NCBI RefSeq assembly: GCF_004000255.1
Contig: NZ_RCIQ01000006.1
Location: forward strand, 1-64,000
DNA length: 64,000 nt
Direction of reading: 5' to 3'
Source of the DNA: Nioella ostreopsis
GTDB taxonomy: Bacteria > Pseudomonadota > Alphaproteobacteria > Rhodobacterales > Rhodobacteraceae
Part shown: positions 51,430 to 61,630 of the stretch, one piece after another
How the letters are laid out: every line of letters starts with the position of its first letter
Numbering within the stretch: position 1 is the stretch's first letter
Notes under the pieces: generated by a model
Seen by the model: the letters and a program-made list of their open reading frames with translations, nothing else
The model's database searches: none
Told to the model about the DNA's origin: nothing
Translations under genes and position numbers: made by a program

Positions 51430-51459
51430 CCCCGCCGGAATGCATCCGGCGGGGTTTTT
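51430..51459 (+). terminator. Intrinsic terminator after htrA
   Basis: Perfect 10-bp arms CCCCGCCGGA and TCCGGCGGGG, loop ATGCA, followed by TTTTTC, 31 bases after the protease stop. Confidence 0.93.
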
Positions 51460-51542
51460 CTGTGCCAGATCCATGAAATCTTGGACAGAGCTTTCCCGTC
51501 ATGTCACCTTTGTCGGATATCTTTCACATGGGGAGTGGGGCG

Positions 51543-51932
51543 ATGATTGACCCAAAGGCAGTGGCCGAGATGGCTGCGCAATACACAGCAGCCTGGAATT
51601 CCAAATCAGCAGAGGCCGTTGCGTCATTCTATGCAGAGGATGGTGAGATCATCATCAATCGCGGCGACCCGTGGACTGGGCGCTCCCGTGTTCAGGACAT
51701 GGCGGCTGGCTTTTACGCAGATGTACCGGACCTGACCCTGACCTGCGATGATCTGCGGGTCTCCGGAAACCACGCGATTTTTGTCTGGAGCTTTACCGGC
51801 CATGATGCCGGAACCGGCAATCCCCTCCACGTCAGGGGATGGGAAGAGTGGGAGTTGAATGAAGACCTGAAGGTCGCGGCTTCCCGCGGCTGGTTCGATG
51901 CCGAGGAGTACGCGCGCCAGGCGGCGGGCTAG
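51543..51932 (+). CDS. NTF2/SnoaL-like protein
   Basis: A 129-residue protein with the cone-shaped NTF2-like fold pattern: MAAQYTAAWNSKSAEAVASFYAEDGEIIINRGDPWTGR at the N-terminus and WSFTGHDAGTGNPLHVRGWEEWEL later. Such proteins are small enzymes or ligand binders of diverse function. I chose the ATG at 51543 because GGGAGTGGGG precedes it; in-frame ATGs at 51501 and 51528 are less well placed. It stands alone between htrA and the convergent TetR gene. Confidence 0.82.
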   Translation: MIDPKAVAEMAAQYTAAWNSKSAEAVASFYAEDGEIIINRGDPWTGRSRVQDMAAGFYADVPDLTLTCDDLRVSGNHAIFVWSFTGHDAGTGNPLHVRGWEEWELNEDLKVAASRGWFDAEEYARQAAG

Positions 51933-51946
51933 GTCGCCCCTATGCA

Positions 51947-52549
51947 TCATCCCTGAGGCACGGGGTCCTTTGGGGTCAGCCGCGCGATCAGGGCGTCCAC
52001 CAGATCGTCATGCCCGTGCTTGAGAGGATCGCGCACGCCCTCGGCCAGCCCTGTCATCAGGACCAGCCCAAGCACGGCGGAATGCACGGCAAAGGCCTCT
52101 TGCCGCGCCGCAACGGGGTCTGGGCCCAGATGTGCGGCCAGTGCGCCGTATAGCCGGTCGGTGATGGTGTGGACCTTGTCCAGAACCTCTTTGTTACGCG
52201 GGTCCTCGGCGCTGCGGGTCAGGGTCTGTGGCAGCAGGTACATGGCGCGAAACCGGGGCAGATCCGAGAGGTGAAACGCCGCGATGGCCCGCACGAAACT
52301 GGCGATGGCGATGGCGGTGTCCTCTGCGGCTTTCAGGGCGTCCTCGGCCCGTGTTGCCTCCTCCTCCAACCACGGCAGGAACAGCGCTGCCAGCAGGTCC
52401 GGCTTGGTCGGATACCAGTAGAGCACCGCCTGTTTCGATCGCCCGAGCCGTGCCGCAATCGCGTCGAACGAGACCGCCCCAAGCCCGCCCTTGGCCAGCA
52501 GGTCGCGGGCAATCTCCAGGATCTGGTCGCCGGTTCCGGAACGGGTCAT
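51947..52549 (-). CDS. TetR-family regulator (MAPEG neighbour)
   Basis: A 200-residue TetR-family protein: HTH QILEIARDLLAKGGLGAVSFDAIAARLGRSKQAVLYWYPTKPDLL. The C-terminal ligand domain is not assignable. The ATG at 52549 was chosen because the longer frame runs antisense through the MAPEG gene. An inverted repeat between the two divergent genes is the probable operator for both. Confidence 0.9.
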   Translation of the reverse strand: MTRSGTGDQILEIARDLLAKGGLGAVSFDAIAARLGRSKQAVLYWYPTKPDLLAALFLPWLEEEATRAEDALKAAEDTAIAIASFVRAIAAFHLSDLPRFRAMYLLPQTLTRSAEDPRNKEVLDKVHTITDRLYGALAAHLGPDPVAARQEAFAVHSAVLGLVLMTGLAEGVRDPLKHGHDDLVDALIARLTPKDPVPQG

Positions 52550-52567
52550 GGGCGCTGTGCTTGCAAA

Positions 52568-52586
52568 CTTACCATTGGTAGGTAAA
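52568..52586. promoter_or_regulatory. Probable TetR operator
   Basis: TTACC and GGTAA arms with an inner TACCA-T-TGGTA repeat, lying between the divergent TetR and MAPEG genes, 19 bases upstream of the TetR start. Its nested symmetry and position fit TetR autoregulation. Confidence 0.6.
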
Positions 52587-52636
52587 CTGCGGGACGCCGC
52601 ACGGAACGTCAAGCCAGGACAGGGAGAACATCGAAG

Positions 52637-53113
52637 ATGACCAGCATTCAGGAGCTTCTGACCTGGGATAACCCGGTCTTCACCGCCTATGTGATTGCCG
52701 CCGCCGTGATGGTGCTGAAGGTTATGGGGCAGGGCTGGATGACGGTCTGGCGGATGATGCGCTCGGGCCGGGGGCTGGTCAGCCCGGAGGATGCGGCGAA
52801 GGGTCTGCTGAACCCCGCGCCGGACCCGGCGCAGCTGGAGCGTGACGACTATGTCGACCGGTCGCGCCGGATGCACAGAAATGACCTCGAAAACATCCCG
52901 GCCTTCTGGGTGGCGGGGTTCCTCTTCGTGCTGGTCGACCCCGCGCCGGGGCTGGCGCAGGGGCTGTTCTACGGCTTCCTCATCGCGCGGGCGGGCCATT
53001 TCTGGGCCTACGCAACAGCGCGCTCGCATGAAATCCGCGCCAGTTTCTACACTATCGGCTCGCTTATCGTGATCTGGATGGGCGGGCAGGTGCTGTGGAC
53101 GGTAGTGACCTAG
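52637..53113 (+). CDS. MAPEG-family membrane protein
   Basis: A 158-residue, four-helix membrane protein: helices near YVIAAAVMVLKVMGQGW, IPAFWVAGFLFVLVDPAPGLAQGLF, ARAGHFWAYATA and IGSLIVIWMGGQVLW, with the conserved DRSRRMHRNDLENIPAFW loop that binds glutathione in microsomal GST/MAPEG enzymes. It probably acts in glutathione-linked detoxification. RBS AGGGAGAA is upstream. It is divergent from its likely TetR repressor, and its end overlaps the convergent enoyl-CoA hydratase gene by four bases. Confidence 0.9.
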   Translation: MTSIQELLTWDNPVFTAYVIAAAVMVLKVMGQGWMTVWRMMRSGRGLVSPEDAAKGLLNPAPDPAQLERDDYVDRSRRMHRNDLENIPAFWVAGFLFVLVDPAPGLAQGLFYGFLIARAGHFWAYATARSHEIRASFYTIGSLIVIWMGGQVLWTVVT

Positions 53114-53871
53114 AATTCCTTGAGCAGCCGCGTGGTTTCGGGGTCGAGGAACCCCGCCACGGTCGCCTCGGTTTCCAGTGCCAGCGCCCGGTGCAGGTCG
53201 GGCACGGCGGCGGCGTAGAGCACCCGCTTCATCGCCCGCGCGGACAGGACCGGCAGCGCGGCGAGCTTGCGTGCGACGCTCAACGCCTCATCCGCCAGCG
53301 CCGCATCGGCCACAACGCGCCAGGCGACGCCAAGCTCCTGCAACTCCGCCGCGCCGTATTGCTCCCCGAAGAACAGCATCTCGCGCGCCTTGTTCAGTCC
53401 CACCAGATTGGGCAGCAGCGTCGTCACCGCCCCGGTGACGAAGAGGTTAAGCGAAACTTCGGGGAAGAACCCCCTGGCGCTTTCCCCCCAGATCGGGAAG
53501 TCGCAGTTGATGGCCCATTCGAACCCGCCGCCCACGGCCCATCCGTTGATCGCGCCCACGACGGGTTTCGGCCCGAGGCAGATCGCCCGCGTGGCGGCCT
53601 GGATCAGTTCGACAAGCGCGCGCGCCTCGGCCTCGCTTTCGGGGTGGGAATGGTCCTGCCGGTCATCGCCCGCGCAGAACGCGCGGCCCTCGCCGGTGAA
53701 GATGATGGCCCGCGTGTCTCGGCAGGCATTGGCTTCGTCGAAGGCGCGGGCCACGTCGCGGATCAGCGCGGGGTTCATGGCATTCAGCCTCTCGGGGCGA
53801 TTGAGGGCAATCCGCCGCACGCCATCTTCTACAAGATCGCTCCGCACCGTGTCATAGGTGAAGCCGGTCAT
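53110..53871 (-). CDS. Enoyl-CoA hydratase/isomerase-family protein
   Basis: A 253-residue crotonase-fold enzyme: GVRRIALNRPERLNAMNP, oxyanion-hole segments GRAFCAGDDRQD and INGWAVGGGFEWAINCD, then FPEVSLNLFVTGAVTTLLPNLVG. It forms an operon with the CoA ligase (1-bp gap) and TetR genes, so it probably acts on an acyl-CoA made by that ligase. The reaction (hydration, isomerisation or other) cannot be fixed from sequence. Confidence 0.9.
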   Translation of the reverse strand: MTGFTYDTVRSDLVEDGVRRIALNRPERLNAMNPALIRDVARAFDEANACRDTRAIIFTGEGRAFCAGDDRQDHSHPESEAEARALVELIQAATRAICLGPKPVVGAINGWAVGGGFEWAINCDFPIWGESARGFFPEVSLNLFVTGAVTTLLPNLVGLNKAREMLFFGEQYGAAELQELGVAWRVVADAALADEALSVARKLAALPVLSARAMKRVLYAAAVPDLHRALALETEATVAGFLDPETTRLLKEF

Positions 53872-53872
53872 C

Positions 53873-55168
53873 TCAATACTCCCTCAGCACGCGCTTGGTC
53901 TTGCCTTCCGTCACCGGGAAGGTGCCATGGGGCACCAGCGTGACACGCGCGGTGGCCCCGAGGTTGCGCTTCATCGCGGCCTCGACCTCGGCCTTCAGCG
54001 CGTCGTTCGCATCGCGTCCCTTCGCCAGTTCCACCGTGATTGGCAGGGCGTCATAGGGCGGCGGGGCGTTCAGCACGATGCGGTAGTCGCCCGACAGGGC
54101 GCCGATCCCGCTCAGCACCGCCGCGACCATGGTGGGGAAGAGGTTCAGCCCCCGCACCACCACCATGTCATCACTGCGCCCCACCACCCGGAAGCGGAAG
54201 CCGTGGCGCCCGCATGAGCAAGGGTCGGTCTCGTCTATGGCGATGATGTCGCCGGTGCGGAAGCGCACCAGCGGCTGGCAATCGCGGGCCAGATGGGTCA
54301 GCACCAGTTCGCCTTCGACGCCCGCCTTGATGGGCAGCGGTTCTTCCGTTTCGGGGTCGATGAGTTCGGGCCAAAGCACATCGGCCGCCATGTAATGCAG
54401 CCGCGTGTCATGTTCGCATTGCGCGGCGAAGTTGGAGAAGACGTCGGACACACCGTAATTGGCGTTGCGCGGCTCCATCCCCCATGTCTCGCGGATGCGA
54501 TCTCTGAGCGCCGGATCATCCAGCCCCGGTTCGCCGCCGAACAGCCCCAGCTTCAGGCCAAGATCGCGCGGGCGCATCCCCATCCCCTCCAGCACCCGTT
54601 CCAGAACGGCGGGGTAGGAGGGCGTGCAGGAGATTGCGTTGATGCCGACCTCCTGGATGGTGCGGATCAGAAGGTCAGTCGATCCCACGCCGAAGGGCAC
54701 GACCAGGGCACCCGTCGCCTCCAGCGTCATGTGATCGGTCACGCCGCCCATCCACATCTGGTAGTTCAGGCAATGCACCACCGTGTGATCGGGCGTCAGC
54801 CCGGCGGAGGACTGGCAGCGCCCGCCGACGGTGCCCGTGATGGCAGAATCGCGCGCCGACATAGCAAGGTTCATCGCCTGCCCCGTGGTGCCCGAGGTCC
54901 GGTGCAGCCGGTTGGCGGCGCTGCGCTGCGCGGCGAGGTAGTCGCCGAAGGGCGGGTGGGCGGCCTGAGACAGCCGCAGCCCGGCCTTGTCCGACAGGGG
55001 CAGCGCGGGCAAGTCGCGCAGGTCGGCGGGCGGTTCAGCCCCGTCCCAGAGTGCCCTGTAGAAGGCGGAATTCTCCGCCACATGGGCGCGCTGCACGGCC
55101 CACGCCTCCTGCTGCGCGGGCAGCAATGCCTCTGCCGGTTGGAATTCGGCCCCGTCGATCAGGCTCAT
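53873..55168 (-). CDS. Phenylacetate-CoA ligase-type acyl-CoA ligase
   Basis: A 431-residue AMP-forming ligase of the PaaK family: P-loop-like HRTSGTTGQAMNLAMSA, ISCTPSYPAVLERVLEGMG, FGGEPGLDD, NANYGVSDVFSNF, LVRFRTGDIIAIDE and a CSCGRHGFRF segment followed by VGRSDDMVVVRGLNLFPT. It activates a carboxylic acid, probably aryl or alkyl, to its CoA thioester. The start overlaps the stop of the upstream TetR gene. There is no phenylacetate oxygenase in the window, so the substrate is open. Confidence 0.92.
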   Translation of the reverse strand: MSLIDGAEFQPAEALLPAQQEAWAVQRAHVAENSAFYRALWDGAEPPADLRDLPALPLSDKAGLRLSQAAHPPFGDYLAAQRSAANRLHRTSGTTGQAMNLAMSARDSAITGTVGGRCQSSAGLTPDHTVVHCLNYQMWMGGVTDHMTLEATGALVVPFGVGSTDLLIRTIQEVGINAISCTPSYPAVLERVLEGMGMRPRDLGLKLGLFGGEPGLDDPALRDRIRETWGMEPRNANYGVSDVFSNFAAQCEHDTRLHYMAADVLWPELIDPETEEPLPIKAGVEGELVLTHLARDCQPLVRFRTGDIIAIDETDPCSCGRHGFRFRVVGRSDDMVVVRGLNLFPTMVAAVLSGIGALSGDYRIVLNAPPPYDALPITVELAKGRDANDALKAEVEAAMKRNLGATARVTLVPHGTFPVTEGKTKRVLREY

Positions 55169-55830
55169 CCGCTCATTCCTTGTTGCCAGATATGGGAAAG
55201 GGTCTCAATCACCGCTGCCCGGTCCCGGCTGATGCGGGCCAGATCGGAGTCCGATCCGAAATGCAGCATGATCAGGTATTGATCGACCATCCCGCCAAGC
55301 GCATGGGCGCGGCGCAGCAGTTCATCGCGCGGCGCATCGCTGCGCCGGACCCAGGCGGCGACCACGGTTTCGGTCCATTCGCGGTTCAGACGCTCGAAGG
55401 CGGCGCTGGCCTCGGGGAAGGGCTCCATCCGCGTCACGAGACAGCGCATGAGACCCCGGTTCTCCTCGAAAAGCCGCACATAGGCCGCCGTTGCCTGCCG
55501 CGCCCGGTCCTCTTGCGTCTCTCCCGCCCGCGCGGCGTCGCGCATCTGCGCTTGCAGAAAGCCCACGAAGCCGGTCAGCGTCTCGGCCAGGGCGGCCCGG
55601 ATGTCGGGGAAATAGGTGTAGAACGTGCCATGGGCGCTGCCCGCCGCGCGGGCGATATCGGCCACTTTCAGATCGGCGGGCGCGGTTTCGTCCAGAAGCA
55701 CGCAGATGGCAGATTGCAGCCTGGCGCGGGTGCGCTCTGCCTTTGGTGCCGTGCGCGTTCCATGGATCAGCGCATCGCCAAAACGGGCGCTTTCGGGGGG
55801 GCGGTCGGGGGCAGGGGCAGTCAGGGTCAT
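55165..55830 (-). CDS. TetR-family regulator of the CoA-ligase operon
   Basis: A 221-residue TetR-type regulator: HTH LKVADIARAAGSAHGTFYTYFPDIRAALAET. It is the first gene of a three-gene operon (regulator, ligase, hydratase) joined by an overlap and a 1-bp gap. By analogy with other TetR-CoA ligase operons, a CoA thioester product could be the inducer; this is inference. A palindrome lies just before its start. Confidence 0.9.
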   Translation of the reverse strand: MTLTAPAPDRPPESARFGDALIHGTRTAPKAERTRARLQSAICVLLDETAPADLKVADIARAAGSAHGTFYTYFPDIRAALAETLTGFVGFLQAQMRDAARAGETQEDRARQATAAYVRLFEENRGLMRCLVTRMEPFPEASAAFERLNREWTETVVAAWVRRSDAPRDELLRRAHALGGMVDQYLIMLHFGSDSDLARISRDRAAVIETLSHIWQQGMSG

Positions 55831-55838
55831 TTATGAAA

Positions 55839-55848
55839 ATGATATCAT
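55839..55848. promoter_or_regulatory. Possible operator for the TetR-ligase operon
   Basis: ATGATATCAT is a perfect 10-bp palindrome in an AT-rich stretch centred 13 bases upstream of the TetR start, where an autorepressor would block transcription. Confidence 0.5.
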
Positions 55849-55890
55849 AATCAAAAATGAGTCAAGCGATTTCGCTTTGCATCGAGCCCC

Positions 55891-57341
<1,451 letters not shown>

Positions 57342-57342
<1 letters not shown>

Positions 57343-58127
57343 TGATCCGGGGGCTGGCATATGCGCTGGCCCTTGCGATCTGGGCCGGCGGGGCAGGGGC
57401 CTGCACGGTCGATCTCGCCAGCACCACGGCCTATCCCGGCAGCGTGACCGTTGACGGCACGACGCAAGGCGCCATCGCGCGCGCCTGGTTCGATGACCCG
57501 GTCACGCGCTATCGCCATTTCGTGCTGGGGCGACGCCATGAGCCTGAAACGCTCCGGGTCGATGCCCTCGGCAATCAGGGGCTCTGCGGCCACGCGCTGA
57601 CGCTCGGTGCCGATCATGTCTTCGAGGATGTGGCCCCGCATCTCGCCGATCTCGACGGGGATGGAACCAATGAGGTCATCGTGGCCCGCAGCCATCACAG
57701 GCTCGGCGCGCAGCTTGCCGTCTACCGCTGGACCGGCACGGATCTGATCCTCGCGGCCACCACCCCCTATATCGGCCGCAGCAATCGCTGGCTGGCCATC
57801 ATCGGGGCGGCGGATCTCGATGGCGACGGGGCGATGGAGATCGCCTTTATCGACCGCCCGCATCTGGCCCGCACCCTGCGTATCTGGCGCTATGCGGACG
57901 GATCGCTCACCGAAGTGGCGGCGGCCACCGGCCTCACCAATCACCGCATCGGCGAGGGCCACATATCCTCCGGCATCCGCGATTGCGATGGCGGCCCGGA
58001 GCTTCTGACCGCGGACACCGACTGGACCCGCCTCATTGCCACCCGCTTCGACGGTCCAGGCCTCACCGCCCGCGATCTCGGCCCCTGGTCACCACAGATG
58101 CTCGACGCGGCCCTGAGCTGCTCCTGA
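57342..58127 (+). CDS. VCBS/FG-GAP-repeat secreted protein
   Basis: A 261-residue protein with a signal peptide (LAYALALAIWAGGAGA) and two calcium-binding-like repeats (ADLDGDGTNEV and ADLDGDGAMEI) spaced as in FG-GAP beta-propeller blades, plus a weaker third (IRDCDGGPELL). It is probably periplasmic. Coupled to the ferredoxin gene by a TGATG overlap, which is odd for a secreted protein. No partner or substrate is evident. Confidence 0.8.
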
Positions 58128-58132
58128 CCCTT

Positions 58133-58240
58133 TCATCTTGGCAACAAATACCTCCGCCGGAGGCATCCCGCCCGTGCCACAACAGCAGAGGCCGGGGTTG
58201 GCGCGCCGCTACCGGGTTGACGCCGGCAGGCGGCGAAACC
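58133..58240. repeat. Dispersed intergenic element, copy 2
   Basis: The left block 58133-58164 (CTTGGCAACAAATA, then CCTCCGCCGGAGGC) and right block 58217-58240 (GACGCCGGCAGGCGGCGAAAC) match the element at 31787-31953. This copy is shorter inside and runs directly into GTAC-repeat copy C. Together they fill most of the 310-bp gap before the TauE gene. Confidence 0.65.
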
Positions 58241-58250
58241 GCAATTTCGT

Positions 58251-58297
58251 CTGCACGGGGGGCGTATGGGGGGTGCACGCAGGGTGTACGGGCGGTG
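58251..58297. repeat. GTAC-rich repeat, degenerate copy C
   Basis: About 36 of 46 bases match the plus-strand sequence of copy B (CTGCACG, GGGGGG, GTGCACG, GGGTGTACGGG in order). It lies upstream of the TauE gene but in the orientation opposite to copies A and B relative to the downstream gene. Confidence 0.6.
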
Positions 58298-58437
58298 ACA
58301 GGCGACAAACCCCGACATCGCGTCCGCGTCAGCGGACGCGCCGGTCGACGTGGCGCAGCCACGGCGAAACCACCGATGCCCCTTGCAGCCAGCCCCGATC
58401 CCCCCTAGTCCGGGCCCGCACGGAAAGGACGACGGCC

Positions 58438-59190
58438 ATGGGCGAGGTTGCACAATTCTGGATCGTGGCGGGGCTGGCGGCCTACCTGATGGGGCTGTCC
58501 AAGGGCGGCGTTCCGATGATCGCGATCCTCTCGGTGCCGCTTCTGTCGCTGTTCATGGATCCGGCGCTGGCGGCGGGTCTTTTGCTGCCGATCTACATCA
58601 CCACGGACATGTATGCGGTCTATCTCTTCCGCAAGGCCTTCTCGGTCCGCAACCTGAAGATCCTTCTGCCCGCCGGGGCCTGCGGGGTCGGGCTGGGGTT
58701 TCTTGCCGTTTCCTACGTGCCGGGCGACGCGATCAAGCTGCTGGTGGCGGGGATCGCCATGTCCTACCTGCTTTACTCGCTGCGTCGGCGCGTCTCGAAA
58801 CGGGAATTTCCGCCCAAACCCGCCGACATGCCGCGCGGACTGATCTGGGGGGCGCTCTCGGGCCTGACCAGCTATATCAGCCATGCGGGCGGCCCGCCCT
58901 ACCAGGCCTATGTCCTGCCGCAGCGGCTCGACAAGCTGACCTATCTGGGCACCACCACGATCTTCTTCTCGGCCGTCAACCTGTTGAAAGTCCCGCCCTA
59001 TATCGTCGCGGGCCAGATCACCTGGGACAGCGTCGGGCAGGCGGTCTGGCTGATCCCCTGCGCGCTGGCCGGAGCCTGGAGCGGCGCGAAGATCGCCCGC
59101 CTTCTGCCCGAGCGCGTCTTTTTCCTGCTGGTCGAAATCGCGCTGGCCGGGGTGTCGGTCAAGCTCGTCTGGGAAGTGCTGGCGGGCTGA
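58438..59190 (+). CDS. TauE/SafE-family sulfite/organic-anion exporter
   Basis: A 250-residue, seven-to-eight-helix membrane protein: GLAAYLMGLSKGGVPMIAILSVPLLSLFM is the family's N-terminal signature, and GLTSYISHAGGPPYQAYVLPQRLDKLTYLGTTTIFF the second. Members export sulfite, sulfoacetate or other anions. The ATG at 58438 follows GGAAAGGA; the longer upstream frame runs through repeat elements. It is convergent with the deacetylase operon, with 2 bases between stops. Confidence 0.92.
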   Translation: MGEVAQFWIVAGLAAYLMGLSKGGVPMIAILSVPLLSLFMDPALAAGLLLPIYITTDMYAVYLFRKAFSVRNLKILLPAGACGVGLGFLAVSYVPGDAIKLLVAGIAMSYLLYSLRRRVSKREFPPKPADMPRGLIWGALSGLTSYISHAGGPPYQAYVLPQRLDKLTYLGTTTIFFSAVNLLKVPPYIVAGQITWDSVGQAVWLIPCALAGAWSGAKIARLLPERVFFLLVEIALAGVSVKLVWEVLAG

Positions 59191-59192
59191 CC

Positions 59193-60215
59193 TCAGCCCT
59201 CCTGGAAGCCACCCAGAACGCTGGTCAGGTTCGCTCCCAACCCGTCGCAGATATAGCCGCCCTCCTGCACGAACAGAACGGGAAGTCCGAGTGCCGCGAT
59301 TGCCGCGCCGATGCGGGCGAAGCCCGGTGTGGAGACGGCAAGCCCTTGAAACGGATCGCCTTCATAGGCGTCCAGACCAAGCGCCACGACGATCACATCG
59401 GCCCCGAAACAAGCTACCCGGTCCATCGCCGTATCCAGCGTGTTCAGAAAAGCCTCATCCCCCGTGCCGCGCGGCAGCGGCAGGTTCAGGTTGGCCCCCA
59501 ATCCCTCGCCTTCCCCGCGTTCCTGCGCATGGCCCCAGAAGAACGGGTAGAACCGCTCCGGGTCGGCGTGGATCGACACGGTCAGCACGTCGCCGCGCCT
59601 GTAGAACATGCCTTGCGTGCCATTGCCGTGATGCACGTCCACGTCGAGGATCGCGGGGCGCAACCCCTTGGCGCGCAGGCGTTCTGCCGCGATGCCGGAA
59701 TTGTTGAGAAAGCAGAACCCGCCCGCGAGATCGGCAAAGGCGTGGTGCCCCGGAGGGCGCGACAAGACGTAGGCCGCGCGCTCCCCGCCTGCGATCAGAT
59801 CGGCCCCGGTGATGGCGGATTGCGCCGACCAATAGGCGGCGTCCCAGGTGCCTTCCGCGATCGGGCAGGCGGTGTCGGCCTGGTGGTAGCCTGCCTGCCC
59901 CACGGCGGATTTCGGGTAGCCGTCGGTCCGGTTCGCCGGGTGGATGTTCGGGATCACCTCCTCGCCCGCGCCCTCGATGCGCTGCCAGCGGGGATAGATG
60001 TGGCGCAGGAATGTCAGGTATTCCGCTGTGTGGACGGCGGCAATCGGCCCGAGCCCGGCATCGCCCGGTGCCTCGAACACGCAGCCCGCCGCCTCTGCTC
60101 CCGCTTTCAGGATGTCGATCCGGGCGGGCTGTTCGGGGTTGGGCAGAATCGCCCCATTGGCCATGAAATGCTTGGGGTCGTGCCGCCATTGCCGCTTGTC
60201 GAAAACCGCTTTCAT
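59193..60215 (-). CDS. Histone deacetylase-family acetylpolyamine amidohydrolase
   Basis: A 340-residue zinc deacetylase. Catalytic motifs: SRPPGHHAFADLAGGFC (His pair), LDVDVHHGNGTQGMF (Asp and His ligands), GLDAYEGDPF (Asp ligand), FVQEGGY. The N-terminus (MKAVFDKRQWRHDPKHFMANG) is that of acetylpolyamine amidohydrolases rather than AcuC. It releases acetate from acetylated polyamines or similar amides. Last gene of an operon containing a GNAT acetyltransferase, an aminotransferase and a polyamine-type ABC ATPase. Confidence 0.9.
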   Translation of the reverse strand: MKAVFDKRQWRHDPKHFMANGAILPNPEQPARIDILKAGAEAAGCVFEAPGDAGLGPIAAVHTAEYLTFLRHIYPRWQRIEGAGEEVIPNIHPANRTDGYPKSAVGQAGYHQADTACPIAEGTWDAAYWSAQSAITGADLIAGGERAAYVLSRPPGHHAFADLAGGFCFLNNSGIAAERLRAKGLRPAILDVDVHHGNGTQGMFYRRGDVLTVSIHADPERFYPFFWGHAQERGEGEGLGANLNLPLPRGTGDEAFLNTLDTAMDRVACFGADVIVVALGLDAYEGDPFQGLAVSTPGFARIGAAIAALGLPVLFVQEGGYICDGLGANLTSVLGGFQEG

Positions 60216-60694
60216 GCCTCACCTTTCAGTTTGTCGAACCCCGCGCCCGACAGGGCCAGCGTGCGCTGTCCCTCCAACGGGGCGAGGCCGAGTTTCGTGT
60301 AGAATCCAAGGGCCTCCGGGCTGCTGTCATAGACATCGAGCCGCAGGTAGCCCGCCCCCCACAGTGCCCCGGCCCGCGCCGTGGCCGCCGCCAGCAACCG
60401 CCGCCCGAGCCCTGTGCCACGCGCCGCGTCAGAGACCCACAGATCGGAGACATAGAGCCCCGGCATGCCCCGCACCGTAGAAAAGACCGGCGAGAACATC
60501 ACCACGCCCCGCGCCCTGTCCCCCGACAGGGCGAGCAACGCGTGAAACGCGGGGCAGGGGCCGAACCCGGCCTGTCGCAGCGCGTCCACATGCGCGCGAT
60601 GCGTATCACCCAGATCGCCTGATAGCGTGCGAAGCGCCGTGTCCAGCATCGGTATGTCGGCCGTGTCCACGGGCCGGATCGTCACATCATCCAT
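60212..60694 (-). CDS. GNAT-family N-acetyltransferase
   Basis: A 160-residue acetyltransferase: acetyl-CoA loop SDAARGTGLGRRLLAAATARA and a C-terminal DVYDSSPEALGFYTKLGLAPLEGQRTLAL. It overlaps the deacetylase start by four bases and follows the BKACE gene by 3 bp. Next to an acetylpolyamine deacetylase it may acetylate an amine intermediate of the same pathway. Confidence 0.88.
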   Translation of the reverse strand: MDDVTIRPVDTADIPMLDTALRTLSGDLGDTHRAHVDALRQAGFGPCPAFHALLALSGDRARGVVMFSPVFSTVRGMPGLYVSDLWVSDAARGTGLGRRLLAAATARAGALWGAGYLRLDVYDSSPEALGFYTKLGLAPLEGQRTLALSGAGFDKLKGEA

Positions 60695-60697
60695 CGC

Positions 60698-61624
60698 TCA
60701 GATCGCCGTCCGGTCCGCGCCCTTGAGGTCCAGCATCGCGCGGGCCTCGGCGGGTGTGGCGACCTCTCGGCCCAGATGCTCGACGATGCGACGGATCTTG
60801 GCGACCTGTTCGGCGTTCGACTTGGCCAACTGTCCCCGCGCGATCATCAAACTGTCCTCCAGCCCGACGCGCACATGCCCGCCCATGGTGGCCCCCATGG
60901 TGATCAGCGGCATCTGGTGACGCCCGGCTGCCAGCACCGAAAAGGCATAGTCCGATCCGAAGAGCTTGTCGGCGATCAGCTTCATATGCATCAGGTTTTC
61001 CGGGTCCGGGCCGATGCCGCCAAGCACACCGAAGACGAACTGGACGAAGACAGGCGCCTTCACCAGCCCGCGATCCATGAAATGGCGGAGCATATAGAGG
61101 TGGCTCACGTCATAGCATTCGAACTCGAACCGCGCGCCACGCTCTTCGCCCATCTCGGTCAGGATGCGGGCGATGTCGCGGGGGGTGTTCTTGAACACCA
61201 GATCGTCAGAATTGCGCAGGAAGGGCTCTTCCCAGTCATGTATCCACTCGCTGATCCGGTTGGCGGCGGGGTAGAGCGCGAAATTCATCGTGCCCATGTT
61301 GAGGCTGCACATCTCGGGTTCCGCCCGTTTCGGCGCGGCAAGGCGCTGATCGAGCGTCATCACCGCGCTGCCGCCGGTGGAGATGTTGAGAACCGCGTCG
61401 GTGGCCTGCTTGATGCGCGGCAGGAACCCCATGAAATGATCTACCTCGGCAGAGGGCTGCCCGGTCTTGGGATCGCGGGCATGGAGGTGCAGGATAGACG
61501 CCCCGGCTTCTGCCGCATCAACGGCTTGCGTGGTGATTTCCTCTGCCGTGACAGGCAGGTAGGGCGACATGGAGGGGGTGTGGATCGACCCCGTAACCGC
61601 GCAGGTGATGATGATCTTGGACAT
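60698..61624 (-). CDS. Beta-keto acid cleavage enzyme (BKACE, DUF849)
   Basis: A 308-residue enzyme of the 3-keto-5-aminohexanoate cleavage family: ITCAVTGSIHTPSMSPYLPVT, zinc-site HLHARDPKTGQPS, LNMGTMNFALYPAANRISEW and the C-terminal GHVRVGLEDSLMIARGQLAKSN. It condenses acetyl-CoA with a beta-keto acid to give acetoacetate and a new CoA ester. The adjacent aminotransferase could supply the keto acid. Confidence 0.93.
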   Translation of the reverse strand: MSKIIITCAVTGSIHTPSMSPYLPVTAEEITTQAVDAAEAGASILHLHARDPKTGQPSAEVDHFMGFLPRIKQATDAVLNISTGGSAVMTLDQRLAAPKRAEPEMCSLNMGTMNFALYPAANRISEWIHDWEEPFLRNSDDLVFKNTPRDIARILTEMGEERGARFEFECYDVSHLYMLRHFMDRGLVKAPVFVQFVFGVLGGIGPDPENLMHMKLIADKLFGSDYAFSVLAAGRHQMPLITMGATMGGHVRVGLEDSLMIARGQLAKSNAEQVAKIRRIVEHLGREVATPAEARAMLDLKGADRTAI

Positions 61625-61630
61625 GGGGCC

